A stretch of 34,650 bases of DNA from Paraglaciecola hydrolytica (GCF_001565895.1 NZ_LSNE01000020.1:234904-269553); one strand, 5' to 3'; shown: positions 1-8,460, numbered from the stretch's first letter. Program-made: numbers and translations. Notes: generated by a model from the sequence alone, not told the origin.

Positions 1-1560
1 GCCATTCCAGACCTAGTATTACCTTTTATCATAAGTGAACAAGAGGCCCGTGCTATTGCGCATACAACACTCGCCACTAACGCAACTGATTCAATCCAGG
101 TGCAACCTTTGCAATTGCCATATTGGGTATTTTCTGTGGCTACTCGCACTTTTGTTTCAGTTGAACGTGGCACGCTCCAAGATATCAATGCTGATACCCT
201 AAAGCTGGAATGGACAGAAGTTAAAGAAACAATAGACTTATCTGTTGAGCGCTTTTTAGTCCCGGCATTTTTGGGTATTGAGCAAACAAGTGCTAGCCCA
301 GAAGACTGGAGATGGAAATTTGATGAAGCTACACCGATGCAACAATTGGATATCAGCACTAGGTTTGCCTTGCTGGAAGTTTCCATCGAAGCCGCTTTTG
401 CTGAATTACAAAACTATCTACAAGAAGAAGTACTAGAGCAAATTCCTGAGCGTATAGGCGGCATAGAACAACGTAAGATTAACACCGATATGCGCTATCA
501 AAACATCGCTGCGCACACACTATTGTTACCACATTGGTGTGCAAGGTCGGGTGAAGATGATCAGCAAACATCTGTGTTAATTAATGCCCAAACGGGTGCA
601 GTAAAAATTCCGGAAAACCCTTCTGGACCGGTTCTGACAATCGAGAGCAATCATTCTATGCAGCAGAAAAATACAGACACAAGTGCACAAACGGTCAAAA
701 CTTCGATGCTCGTATCCATTTATAGCGGCATGGGGATTGGCGTGATGATCGGCTTATTAATGGGCTTGGCCGCGCCCCAAAGCGCCGATGCTAAATCCAT
801 TGTGGCCATCTTTATTGGTGCGGTGGGTGTGGGCCTTGCCGCATTACTGGGCTTAAATGACCGTAATTTCAGCACTGCTAAGGGCCTGCGCATTGGCTCA
901 TTTGGACTGGCTGTGGCAGTTTCTGCACCAACAGGCATTTATGTGCGAGACAACAATCTGCTTTCGCCAGGCATTATGATGCAAGCCATAGAATTAAGAG
1001 AGGTATTTAAGACACTAGACGATGAACGCCTTTTAGCTCTGCTAAGTTCAACCAAAATCAGTTCAACCAGCAATAAAGATGGCAGCAAGACTCAAGTTAT
1101 TGAACAGCAATTAAATAAGCAAATGAGTGCGCTATTTTCATCACCAGTATCCTTGGAAAAATGCGTTAATTTGGAACCACCGGAAAACGAAAACAATCTA
1201 CAAGCAGAAGATATCGTTAACAATATTAAACTTAATGGCGGTGAAAGCTGGGAGCAATTTGTAGCACTAGTGCAGCAAGAAATTCCACAAATACAAGATC
1301 AAAAAGCTGTGTTAGTGCTAGCACGCAATGCAGTGTGTAAGTTTGCACCATTTAAAGAATGGCAAAAACCCAAACCTGCACAATGCCAGCGGCTCAGTGA
1401 AATATCCAACAGCGCAGTAACCAATGAGCAAATTGTTGCGGCCTACGCCTCAGAATCTCTTACAGTCATCAAAAATCAACTCACTGCGAGCCGCCTAGCA
1501 TCCGAACAACAAATATCGGGATTAAAACTTATGGGAGGAATGTTATGTTCTGGAAAATGA
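1..1560 (+). CDS. Membrane protein of unknown function, 5' end outside window
   Basis: The frame is open from the first base, so this is the C-terminal 519 residues of a longer protein. A GTG at base 100 is internal and has no reason to be the start. Three hydrophobic segments lie at about residues 236-258, 266-285 and 296-314 of the visible part, with a soluble N-terminal part of about 235 residues and a soluble tail of about 200. Two short stretches, around PYWVF (near residue 41) and VLINAQTGAV (near 193), resemble the PYWTF and NGQTGEV motifs of membrane proteins that begin with a zinc ribbon; such a ribbon would lie upstream of the window. That resemblance is inference. The 3' end overlaps the following protease gene by 16 bases, which suggests translational coupling and a shared role. 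The function is not recognised. Confidence 0.85.
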   Translation, partial: AIPDLVLPFIISEQEARAIAHTTLATNATDSIQVQPLQLPYWVFSVATRTFVSVERGTLQDINADTLKLEWTEVKETIDLSVERFLVPAFLGIEQTSASPEDWRWKFDEATPMQQLDISTRFALLEVSIEAAFAELQNYLQEEVLEQIPERIGGIEQRKINTDMRYQNIAAHTLLLPHWCARSGEDDQQTSVLINAQTGAVKIPENPSGPVLTIESNHSMQQKNTDTSAQTVKTSMLVSIYSGMGIGVMIGLLMGLAAPQSADAKSIVAIFIGAVGVGLAALLGLNDRNFSTAKGLRIGSFGLAVAVSAPTGIYVRDNNLLSPGIMMQAIELREVFKTLDDERLLALLSSTKISSTSNKDGSKTQVIEQQLNKQMSALFSSPVSLEKCVNLEPPENENNLQAEDIVNNIKLNGGESWEQFVALVQQEIPQIQDQKAVLVLARNAVCKFAPFKEWQKPKPAQCQRLSEISNSAVTNEQIVAAYASESLTVIKNQLTASRLASEQQISGLKLMGGMLCSGK

Positions 1561-3449
1561 TGTTGGAAGATTTGGCTGTATTCACTAAACACCTTGTCCT
1601 TATTGTGTTTTTCGTAATATTTAGCAGCGTTGCCAACGCCCAGATGGATTCGCGTTATCTGGAAGCTCGCTCAGCACGTTTGTTAGTAACCGGCTTAGAT
1701 ATCAATAGGCAACCTTATGCCAAAGCCCTAAGCAGTTTTTTATGGCAGTCAAACGACCAAATTGTGACGTCTTTGCATGGTATTCCACCTGGCAGCAAAA
1801 TCACAGCGACATGTATGGGTGTGACTCGCGCAGCAACGGTCCAAAGTGTCTTACCCTATGCCGATTTAATTCTACTCAAAACCGACACGCCCTTCAGTTC
1901 TTGTAGTTTTTTTACAGACGCGGATTTCGAAAAACCCGCAGAAGGTACCAAACTTTGGACCTTTGGCTGGCACGCGGGAGCCAATGGTGGCTCATCAAGG
2001 CATTTTGAAAAAGGTTACGGTTCACCGGAAATACTGGGTAAATTAGTCAGTGGCGATCCCTTGAAAGCTTTACAATTGTACAACATCCCTTCTACCACCC
2101 TTGCTATCTACTATGTGCAAGGCGGCTTGTTACCTGGCTATTCTGGAGGCCCCGTAGTTAATGCACAGCTTAAACTTATTGGTATAGTTGATGGAGGATT
2201 AAATAAAGGCACTAGTGACTATAACTGGGTAATTCCAGCCAAACATCTTGCAGAATTAGTCAATTCAGGTTCCACAGAAATACCATTAGAAGTGGCGACT
2301 ATGAACGGGTTTCCAGTATTTTCTGCCAGCCAAGATTCACATGCAAATTCAACACAATGGCATGAGTATGGCTTAAACTTATTTGCCTCTGGTATTGCCG
2401 ATGGCGGTGGTGTGGACATCATTCAATATAATGAAAATGGTGTTGCTTATGAATGGGTAAAAACCAAAACACAGAGCTTAGATGAGCTCGGTCAGACTGC
2501 CGACGATGCAGAGGGAGTTGGCCAATTACTTGATATATATGCCGCCGCTGCTGGCCTAACTAGCGCAAAACAACTGAGCTTTGATGTGTATGAAGAGCTT
2601 GAATATGGCTTAATCATTACCGTACCCAAGGGGCAAGGCCTGGCCTATCGCGAGGGAACGGGACTGGTTTCCGAGTATGATGATGAGCAGACAGGATTAT
2701 CCTCCTTGACGTTCAATCATGCCGATGTTCCGATTACGGATGCTAATGGCAAAGTAGTGAGTCCCCATGAAACAAATTACTTTCAGGAAGTGGTTTCGCA
2801 ATTGTTAGTTGACTGCCAAGATCCCGGTATGAATTATTGTCACCTTGATGAGCAAAGCCTGCGCATTATTGATTTTGGTGATGGCGATAGAATTCTGAAG
2901 CTGGGTATTACTAATTATGATGTAGAAACCCAAAGCCCAGAATTTTATGAATACCATAGTATTGCCGTCAGCGGTGATACAGCTCTTGGCGCCCAAGCCT
3001 TGATATTTCCTACCGGTCAGGTTGGATTATTTCAGTGTTTAACCGATAGTGAACGCAGCGAATGTGCCAACAAGAGACCCGCACAACTCCAACTTTCGCA
3101 ACTCATTGCAGTACATCTCACCAGTTTTGCCGATTTGGACTCCTTTGCGAGTCAAAAAATTGTGCAACAGCAATTTATTTACGACACCAGTAAAGACTTC
3201 CCTGCCACGGTACAAGTGCCATTTTATGAGGGTGACAATTTGCGTTTTTATAATACCCGTGGCACCGAATGGATTTACTATCTAGAGGGTAATGAACAAG
3301 CAATACTTCACGAATACCAAGCACGAGGTGATGGCTTTGTGTATTTACAATATGAAGATCGCTATATTTCTATACCGGTAGCAGGCGGTCAATATTACGT
3401 GGCACAAGCTGGCGGAGAGTGGGTATTGCAAGGCATCTTGCAAAAGTAA
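1545..3449 (+). CDS. Secreted trypsin-like serine protease with large C-terminal extension
   Basis: A 634-residue protein. An N-terminal hydrophobic stretch (about 16-31) ends in VANA before Gln33, a good signal peptidase I site, so the protein is probably periplasmic or secreted. Residues about 40-240 look like a chymotrypsin-fold (S1/S1C) peptidase. His78 lies in VTSLH, Asp107 in YADLILLK and Ser200 in GYSGGPVV, followed by LIGIVDGG and NWVIP, the usual order of a catalytic triad. There is no PDZ domain; residues about 250-634 match no domain I recognise. The ATG at 1545 has a GGGAGGA ribosome-binding site at 1533-1539 and lies inside the end of the upstream gene, so the pair is probably co-translated. 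Substrate and partner are unknown; regulated cleavage linked to the membrane protein is a guess from the overlap. Confidence 0.85.
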   Translation: MFWKMMLEDLAVFTKHLVLIVFFVIFSSVANAQMDSRYLEARSARLLVTGLDINRQPYAKALSSFLWQSNDQIVTSLHGIPPGSKITATCMGVTRAATVQSVLPYADLILLKTDTPFSSCSFFTDADFEKPAEGTKLWTFGWHAGANGGSSRHFEKGYGSPEILGKLVSGDPLKALQLYNIPSTTLAIYYVQGGLLPGYSGGPVVNAQLKLIGIVDGGLNKGTSDYNWVIPAKHLAELVNSGSTEIPLEVATMNGFPVFSASQDSHANSTQWHEYGLNLFASGIADGGGVDIIQYNENGVAYEWVKTKTQSLDELGQTADDAEGVGQLLDIYAAAAGLTSAKQLSFDVYEELEYGLIITVPKGQGLAYREGTGLVSEYDDEQTGLSSLTFNHADVPITDANGKVVSPHETNYFQEVVSQLLVDCQDPGMNYCHLDEQSLRIIDFGDGDRILKLGITNYDVETQSPEFYEYHSIAVSGDTALGAQALIFPTGQVGLFQCLTDSERSECANKRPAQLQLSQLIAVHLTSFADLDSFASQKIVQQQFIYDTSKDFPATVQVPFYEGDNLRFYNTRGTEWIYYLEGNEQAILHEYQARGDGFVYLQYEDRYISIPVAGGQYYVAQAGGEWVLQGILQK

Positions 3450-3504
3450 AAACGATACCAACTCCCCTTTTGGCTTAGCGCCTTTATCGCTCGTCGTCTA
3501 AACC

Positions 3505-3909
3505 TTAGCGCTCGTCGGGCATTCCAGGGCGCTCATCGGGCATGCCGACTCTTTCGTCTGGCATTCCAGGGCGCTCATCGGGCATACCGACTCTTTCATC
3601 TGGCATTCCAGGGCGCTCATCGGGCATACCGACTCTTTCATCTGGCATTCCAGGGCGCTCATCGGGCATACCGACTCTTTCATCTGGCATCCCAGGGCGT
3701 TCATCGGGCATGCCGACTCTTTCGTCTGGCATTCCAGGGCGCTCATCGGGCATGCCGACTCTTTCGTCTGGCATTCCAGGGCGTTCGTCGGCAAGCAAAT
3801 TCGCCTTGTTGGGGTTTTCGGTCTGACTGATGGAGCGCGGCTGATTATTCGGTTCTGATAATTTTTTCACTGAAGATTTCCTATCTAGATTCGATGCACT
3901 AGTGAGCAT
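3505..3909 (-). CDS. GMPDER heptad-repeat protein, hypothetical
   Basis: A 134-residue ORF: about 44 unique, fairly charged residues, then 13 copies of GMPDER separated alternately by Pro and Val, so the real unit is 14 residues (42 bp). There is no signal peptide, membrane segment or cysteine. All five sites that vary between DNA repeat units are third-codon positions and synonymous in this frame, which supports coding. The antisense frame is nearly as good (four of five synonymous, one Met/Ile change), so the evidence is moderate. In favour of this strand are the unique N-terminus and an ATG; against it is the lack of a clear ribosome-binding site. The repeat pattern continues in frame beyond the TAA as GLDDER and a second TAA. 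Gene direction converges with the protease and diverges from the TPR gene. Function unknown; Pro and Gly in each heptad argue against a coiled coil. Confidence 0.5.
   Translation of the reverse strand: MLTSASNLDRKSSVKKLSEPNNQPRSISQTENPNKANLLADERPGMPDERVGMPDERPGMPDERVGMPDERPGMPDERVGMPDERPGMPDERVGMPDERPGMPDERVGMPDERPGMPDERVGMPDERPGMPDER
3508..3795. repeat. 42-bp tandem repeat, about 6.5 units
   Basis: The unit, read on the plus strand, begins GGCATTCCAGGGCGCTCATC and recurs exactly every 42 bases at 3518, 3560, 3602, 3644, 3686, 3728 and 3770 (the last is incomplete), preceded by a partial unit. Each unit is two related 21-bp halves. Units starting at 3560, 3602 and 3644 are identical; those at 3518 and 3728 are identical to each other; the 3686 unit has two further changes. 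This points to recent duplication, and copy number may vary between strains. There are no spacers, so it is not a CRISPR array. Confidence 0.95.
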
Positions 3910-3964
3910 ATACTGACCATCTAGGAAATGCCATGGCTAAAGAAACCAAATAGCAGGGTCTTTC

Positions 3965-6028
3965 TTGGCCGCTTATTATAAGGAGATAATCATTAATTTA
4001 ATCCGCTTTTTTCGCCAACTTGTCGACGAGGTCCGCCGTCGCAAGGTACTGCCTGTCGTTGTTACTTATGCCGTTGTAGGTTGGTTGATTTTACAAGTCG
4101 CGGGGCTCACCTTTGGACCATTGGGATTACCAAGCTGGGGGATCCGAGTGTTAATCATCACCACAATTGCTGGTTTTCCCGCGGTATTTTTATTGGCTTG
4201 GTTAGTTGATTTTCAAGAAAAAGGAATAATGTTTGACTTACCGCTGTGGCCAAACGAAGGTGAAATATCACAACAGCAAAAGAAATCCAGCCAATTATTA
4301 GCCATAGTGCTTTGTTTGTTAGTAATAGTCGGCTCTATTGCTCTGGTTTTTTATCTGCTTGAAAAGTTTCCTAAACCTGAGTCTGCTGGCATAACTAGCA
4401 GCTCTGTTGAACTTCCAAACAATTCTATTGCGGTGATGCCGTTTGAAAATTTTGGTGGAACTGCTGATTCTGACTATTTTGCTGGCGGGCTGGCTGAAGA
4501 AATACTTAATTTTCTGGCCGAAACAAATGAACTCAATGTCGCGGCAAGAACGTCGTCCTTTCAATTTCGTGACAAACAAATTGATATTCGTGAAATTGCT
4601 AGATTGCTGAATGTGAAAAACATTGTTGAAGGTAGTGTGCGTCGCGAAGGGGATCGTATTCGAGTGACTGTGCAATTAATCGATGGTGGCGAAGGTTATA
4701 ATGTTTGGAACAAAAGCTATGATCGTAATTTGGATGATATTTTCGCCATCCAACAAGAGATCGCTAGTGCAATAGTCAATGAATTAAAGATTGCTCTTTC
4801 GGTCGATTCACAAAACCACCTTGATACAACACCCGCTGAAAACGTTGAGGCTTATTTATTTTATTTGCAAGGGCGCGAAAAGCTGCGCAGTTCCCAAGAC
4901 GCCGACGTAATGATAGCGGCAATGGCATTTTTTAACCGTGCTTTAGAAATTGATCAGAAATTCTCGCGAGCCTATGCAGGAATTTGTGAAGCCGAATTGA
5001 GGCTGTATGAAATTTCTAACGATACGACAAATTTTGACAATGCTGAACAGGCTTGTGAACAAGCGAAAAATCTGAATAAGGAACCAAGTAGCGAAGTGCA
5101 AATCGCACGAGGTCGCTTGTATAGGTTCCGTGGTTGGAATGAAAAGGCCATCGACGAATTAAATGCTGTTATTGCCAGATCACCAACTGCGGTAGACGCC
5201 TATATTGAACTTGGTGAAGTATTCAAAGTCCAGAAAAAATATTCGCAGGCGGAAACCGTTTTTTTACGCGCCGTTGATCTTAAAAGAAACTATTGGAAGG
5301 CTCACGAAGCTTTGGCTAGTTTTTATTATCGGACCGAACGTTATAATGAATCAGCCCAGGCCTATGAAGTGGTTACGCGCTTGACACCTGATGTGGCCGT
5401 TGGCTTTGCGGGCAAAGGTGCTGCTTATTGGATGCAGGGTGACACTGAACGTGCCTTGCTCGCCTATCAACGGTCCTTGCAATTAAAACCCTCACGGCAG
5501 GCTTATACCAATATTGGCTCGCTTTACTATTATACTGGCCAATTCACCCAGGCAGCCAGCATGCAAAAGTTGGCGTTGGACTATGCGCCAGATGACCATC
5601 GAGTTTGGGGGCGATTAGCAGAAAGTTATCGCTTTATACCAGGTAAAGAGGCTGAGTCCCAAGCCGCCTATAAACGGGCAGCAGAATTGGCGCTAAACAA
5701 TCTTAGTATCAATGCTGATAGCTGGGCTACGCGCGCGGCACTGGGCGTGTATTATGCCCACTTAGGACGTATAGAAGAAGCCAAAACCTTGCTCGAACTT
5801 GCAGTTAAACAATCACAACGAATTTCAGAAGCCCTGTACTTTCAAACTCTTGTACTGTTAAAAGATGACAATGTAGAAGAGGCATTGGCGGTGTTGGAGG
5901 AAGCTGTAGCAAAAGATGCCGCTTATCGTCAGTTTATTGCAGACGATCCTGACCTGCAAACGCTACAAGACAACCCGCGTTTTATTAAACTATTGCCAGT
6001 AGCAAAAGCGCAGAAAAGCGATTTATAG
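3965..6028 (+). CDS. Membrane-anchored TolB-N-like/TPR protein
   Basis: A 687-residue protein if started at the TTG at 3965. Segments at about 29-47, 60-82 and 109-131 are hydrophobic; the RRRKVLPVVVTYAVVGWLIL region is typical of the N-terminus of this family of TPR proteins (and of related adenylate cyclase-like proteins). Residues about 152-280 form a TolB-N/FlgO-like domain (SIAVMPF, YFAGGLAEEI, VEGSVR, IFAIQQEIA). From about 290 to the end are many tetratricopeptide repeats, e.g. around AYIELGEV and AYTNIGSLYYY. The likely role is a protein-protein interaction scaffold on the periplasmic side; partners are unknown. Start: there is no in-frame ATG before the first membrane segment. AAGGAG at 3980-3985 points to an ATT codon at 3992, which gives NLIRFFRQL as the N-terminus, a better fit to family length; TTG 3965 is the conventional alternative. 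Confidence 0.88.
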   Translation: MAAYYKEIIINLIRFFRQLVDEVRRRKVLPVVVTYAVVGWLILQVAGLTFGPLGLPSWGIRVLIITTIAGFPAVFLLAWLVDFQEKGIMFDLPLWPNEGEISQQQKKSSQLLAIVLCLLVIVGSIALVFYLLEKFPKPESAGITSSSVELPNNSIAVMPFENFGGTADSDYFAGGLAEEILNFLAETNELNVAARTSSFQFRDKQIDIREIARLLNVKNIVEGSVRREGDRIRVTVQLIDGGEGYNVWNKSYDRNLDDIFAIQQEIASAIVNELKIALSVDSQNHLDTTPAENVEAYLFYLQGREKLRSSQDADVMIAAMAFFNRALEIDQKFSRAYAGICEAELRLYEISNDTTNFDNAEQACEQAKNLNKEPSSEVQIARGRLYRFRGWNEKAIDELNAVIARSPTAVDAYIELGEVFKVQKKYSQAETVFLRAVDLKRNYWKAHEALASFYYRTERYNESAQAYEVVTRLTPDVAVGFAGKGAAYWMQGDTERALLAYQRSLQLKPSRQAYTNIGSLYYYTGQFTQAASMQKLALDYAPDDHRVWGRLAESYRFIPGKEAESQAAYKRAAELALNNLSINADSWATRAALGVYYAHLGRIEEAKTLLELAVKQSQRISEALYFQTLVLLKDDNVEEALAVLEEAVAKDAAYRQFIADDPDLQTLQDNPRFIKLLPVAKAQKSDL
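3980..3985 (+). promoter_or_regulatory. Shine-Dalgarno inside the TPR ORF pointing to an ATT start
   Basis: AAGGAG is a near-perfect ribosome-binding site lying 15 bases downstream of the TTG at 3965 and six bases upstream of an in-frame ATT at 3992. No ATG or GTG sits at the right distance. Either the gene uses the rare ATT start known from infC, or the motif is coincidental and TTG is used. Confidence 0.45.
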
Positions 6029-6052
6029 CGCTTTTTCTGATCGTTTTTTTGA
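6011..6052 (+). terminator. Hairpin overlapping the stop of the TPR gene
   Basis: CAGAAAAGCG at 6011-6020 pairs with CGCTTTTTCTG at 6029-6039 (one extra T), with the TAG stop in the loop. A GATCGTTTTTTT tract follows. It is a plausible rho-independent terminator, though its stem is AT-rich. Confidence 0.45.
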
Positions 6053-6579
6053 GCAAGATCGGACATCTAAATAATTACTAGTCGAGCCCAGAGTTGATTA
6101 TTACAAACACCGGAACTAGTTGTAATGTGTATTAGGCTTAAATGGTGTCATCTTGCCATTTCGCTTGGTCAAAATCAGTATCAAAACCTTGCTCAGCTAG
6201 CCAGGTTTTACATTCATTAACGTGCTTAAAAAAAGCCAGCTCCTGATGTCATCAATAACGGCCCATGATCTGTCTGCAAAAGCCTTGCTATGCCCAAGAA
6301 TCACCTAACTTAATCTTTGCATCTGAATATTTTGTTCCCCACCAGGATCACAATCGAGCATAAGCACCTTGGTTGAACAATGGATATGGAAGGTTGCTGG
6401 CATCTGATTCACTGACTAAAGAAATGTGTAAAGAGAGAAGACTTTTATTCTCAAAATATACAATCCTATTGTGCCTTTACAATTCACTGTCGTCATAAAT
6501 CCGTCACCAATACTTAATTTAGCTGTCATATGAAAACCCTATCCTGTCTAAAATCAAAAACTTAGCATAAGGATAATTA
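6053..6579. other. Gene-free stretch with a decayed coding remnant
   Basis: Between the TPR gene and the choice-of-anchor I lipoprotein I see no intact ORF. The middle (about 6138-6400) has the look of a broken minus-strand gene, listed separately. The last 150 bases should hold the promoter of the lipoprotein gene, but no confident -35/-10 pair stands out. Confidence 0.6.
6138..6400 (-). pseudogene. Decayed minus-strand gene fragment
   Basis: On the minus strand one frame reads about 23 protein-like residues including STKVLMLDCDPGGEQN, reaches a TAG, and continues in the same frame with GHSKAFADRSWAVIDDI. A second frame then gives ELAFFKHVNECKTWLAEQGF and so on to a TAA at 6138-6140. The switch of frame lies near 6240, beside a run of seven T on that strand. 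The amino-acid composition looks like real protein, and the three pieces together would be the 3' part of one gene. VLMLDCDPGG recalls the Walker B-like DxD of ParA proteins, but this is too weak to name a family. Confidence 0.35.
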
Positions 6580-8439
6580 ATGAAATTGCTCAAAAACCTA
6601 TCGTACAGCGCCATCGCTCTCGCTTTAAGTGCCACATTAACAGGTTGTTTTTTAGAGGGTGACGATGGAGTACAAGGTGAAACCGGCTCACAAGGCCCGG
6701 TTGGAACCCCAGGTACTGATGGTTCAAATGGTACTGACGGTGCAAACGGTCAAAACGCCAATGCGGGTGTGCGTTTAGAACTCGTAGGTCGAGCCCAACT
6801 TAATCCCAGTGATCCCGTAGGTGCCGCGGAAATCGTGCAATATCATGCTGCCACTAAAATGATTTATGCGGTAAATAGCGCAGCTTCTGAACCAACAGTT
6901 GAAATGATCGATGCTTCAACCATTACCAGCGAATTACTGTCTAACCCACTCACAGCCGATACCTTAAATGCCACGCCCTTTATTCTCCCTGCGACGGCTA
7001 ACAATGTTGCTTTAGCCGGCCCAACCAGTGTCGCGGTTAAAGGCGATTGGATGGCAGTTGCAGCTCCGGCAAAAGATAAAGCCAGCAACGGTTATGTGTT
7101 GTTTTACAATGGTTTAAATGCCGCCACACCGGTTTTTGTTAAAGCGGTAGAAGTGGGTAACTTACCTGACATGGTGACATTTAATGCCGACGGCAGCAAA
7201 GTCGTAACGGCCAATGAAGGTGAGCCTAGCGGTGATTATGGTATTGATCCAGAAGGTTCAATATCAGTTATTACCTTTACCGACGGCGTGCCTGCCGATA
7301 CCTCGGTGATGGTATCGTTTAGCAGTTTTAATGATAAAAAAGCTCAGTTAGCTGCCCAAGGCATGCATTTTCCTAACCCAGCTGGTCGCACTATTAATGG
7401 CAAGTTGATCACCACTTCAGTCGCCCAAGACTTAGAGCCTGAATACATCACTATTGTGGGTGATATGGCTTATGTAACCTTGCAAGAAAACAACGGTATC
7501 GCCATGCTCAACCTAAGTGACAACTCACTTACTATCAAAGGTTTAGGTTACAAAGATTGGAGTCAATACCAACTTGACGGCATGGAAGACGGAAAAGTCA
7601 GTTTTGGTCAATATCAAGATGTATATGGCCTTTATATGCCAGATACAATTGCTTCATTTAGCTGGAAAGGTGCGGGTTTTATTGTGACCGCCAACGAAGG
7701 TGATGCACGCGAATATTTCTTTGATACCTTAGATGCCAATGGCGAGCAAGACGAAGATCTCTGTGAAGCGGCAGGTGGTCAAGACTTTGATGAAGATGAC
7801 GGTTGTTTAGCTTTTACCGAAGAAACTCAAGCCCGTGATCTGGATTATTTGCCCGGCTCCAACCTTGATACTATCGCCGGTGGCGACCCCAGAAAATCAG
7901 ACTTTACGGCCAATCCCCTAGGACGCCTAACTGTCACTTCAGCTATGGGTGATAGCGACAACGATGGCGTTTATGAAGCGATTTATGCTTATGGTGCACG
8001 CTCGTTCACCATTTGGGACAGCAATGGTTTAGCGGTATTTGATTCGGGAGACGATTTTGAACGCATTACCGCCTCTATTCACGGTAATGCCTTTAACAAT
8101 AACAACGATGAAAATATCGGTGATGACCGTTCTGCCAACAAAGGACCTGAGCCAGAAGCCTTGACTATCGGACAAGTGGGCGATCGCACTTACGCCTTTA
8201 TCGGCCTAGAACGTATGGGTGGCATTTTTGTCTACGACATTACTAACCCCTACGACAGCAAATTTGTTGACTATGTGATCAACCGAGACCTCACTGAAGA
8301 TGGCGACATCATCGGCGATAGCGGCCCAGAAGGCATGGTGTTTGTGAGTGCAAACGACAGCCCAAGTGGAGTTCCTTTGGTCATCATCGGCAACGAAATA
8401 AGTGGTACGGTAGCCGTGTGGCAAGTGGTACCTAACTAG
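6580..8439 (+). CDS. Choice-of-anchor I family lipoprotein with short collagen-like stretch
   Basis: A 619-residue protein with a lipoprotein signal: TLTGC with Cys23 as the lipidated residue, so it is probably anchored in the outer membrane. Residues about 24-60 are Gly-X-Y triplets of collagen-like type (GETGSQGPVGTPGTDG), likely a stalk. The rest, about 65-619, matches the beta-propeller-like choice-of-anchor I domain: TANEGEPS, FIVTANEGDAREY, NKGPEPEALTIG, RMGGIFVYDI and EGMVFV. Members are often annotated as alkaline phosphatase-like or as surface glycoproteins, but the activity is not established. Several acidic clusters (EDDGCL, DSDNDG) could bind calcium. AAGGA sits seven bases before the ATG. 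It is monocistronic, flanked by a gap on one side and a convergent gene on the other. Confidence 0.88.
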   Translation: MKLLKNLSYSAIALALSATLTGCFLEGDDGVQGETGSQGPVGTPGTDGSNGTDGANGQNANAGVRLELVGRAQLNPSDPVGAAEIVQYHAATKMIYAVNSAASEPTVEMIDASTITSELLSNPLTADTLNATPFILPATANNVALAGPTSVAVKGDWMAVAAPAKDKASNGYVLFYNGLNAATPVFVKAVEVGNLPDMVTFNADGSKVVTANEGEPSGDYGIDPEGSISVITFTDGVPADTSVMVSFSSFNDKKAQLAAQGMHFPNPAGRTINGKLITTSVAQDLEPEYITIVGDMAYVTLQENNGIAMLNLSDNSLTIKGLGYKDWSQYQLDGMEDGKVSFGQYQDVYGLYMPDTIASFSWKGAGFIVTANEGDAREYFFDTLDANGEQDEDLCEAAGGQDFDEDDGCLAFTEETQARDLDYLPGSNLDTIAGGDPRKSDFTANPLGRLTVTSAMGDSDNDGVYEAIYAYGARSFTIWDSNGLAVFDSGDDFERITASIHGNAFNNNNDENIGDDRSANKGPEPEALTIGQVGDRTYAFIGLERMGGIFVYDITNPYDSKFVDYVINRDLTEDGDIIGDSGPEGMVFVSANDSPSGVPLVIIGNEISGTVAVWQVVPN

Positions 8440-8460
8440 GAACTAGCGGCGAGCTTCGAG

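Noticed and set aside
3498-3794. Second minus-strand repeat protein (ECQTKESACP)
   Set aside because: Variable sites change residues in this frame, and it begins inside the array.
3508-3795. CRISPR array
   Set aside because: The units are contiguous 42-bp repeats without spacers, and they encode a regular heptad.
3542-3826. Plus-strand protein SGIPGRSSGIPTLSS
   Set aside because: It starts inside the repeat, lacks a ribosome-binding site and has no unique part of note; it is open because the unit length is a multiple of three.
6301-6400. ParA-like ATPase
   Set aside because: Only VLMLDCDPGG is suggestive; no Walker A is visible and the frame is broken, so no family is named.
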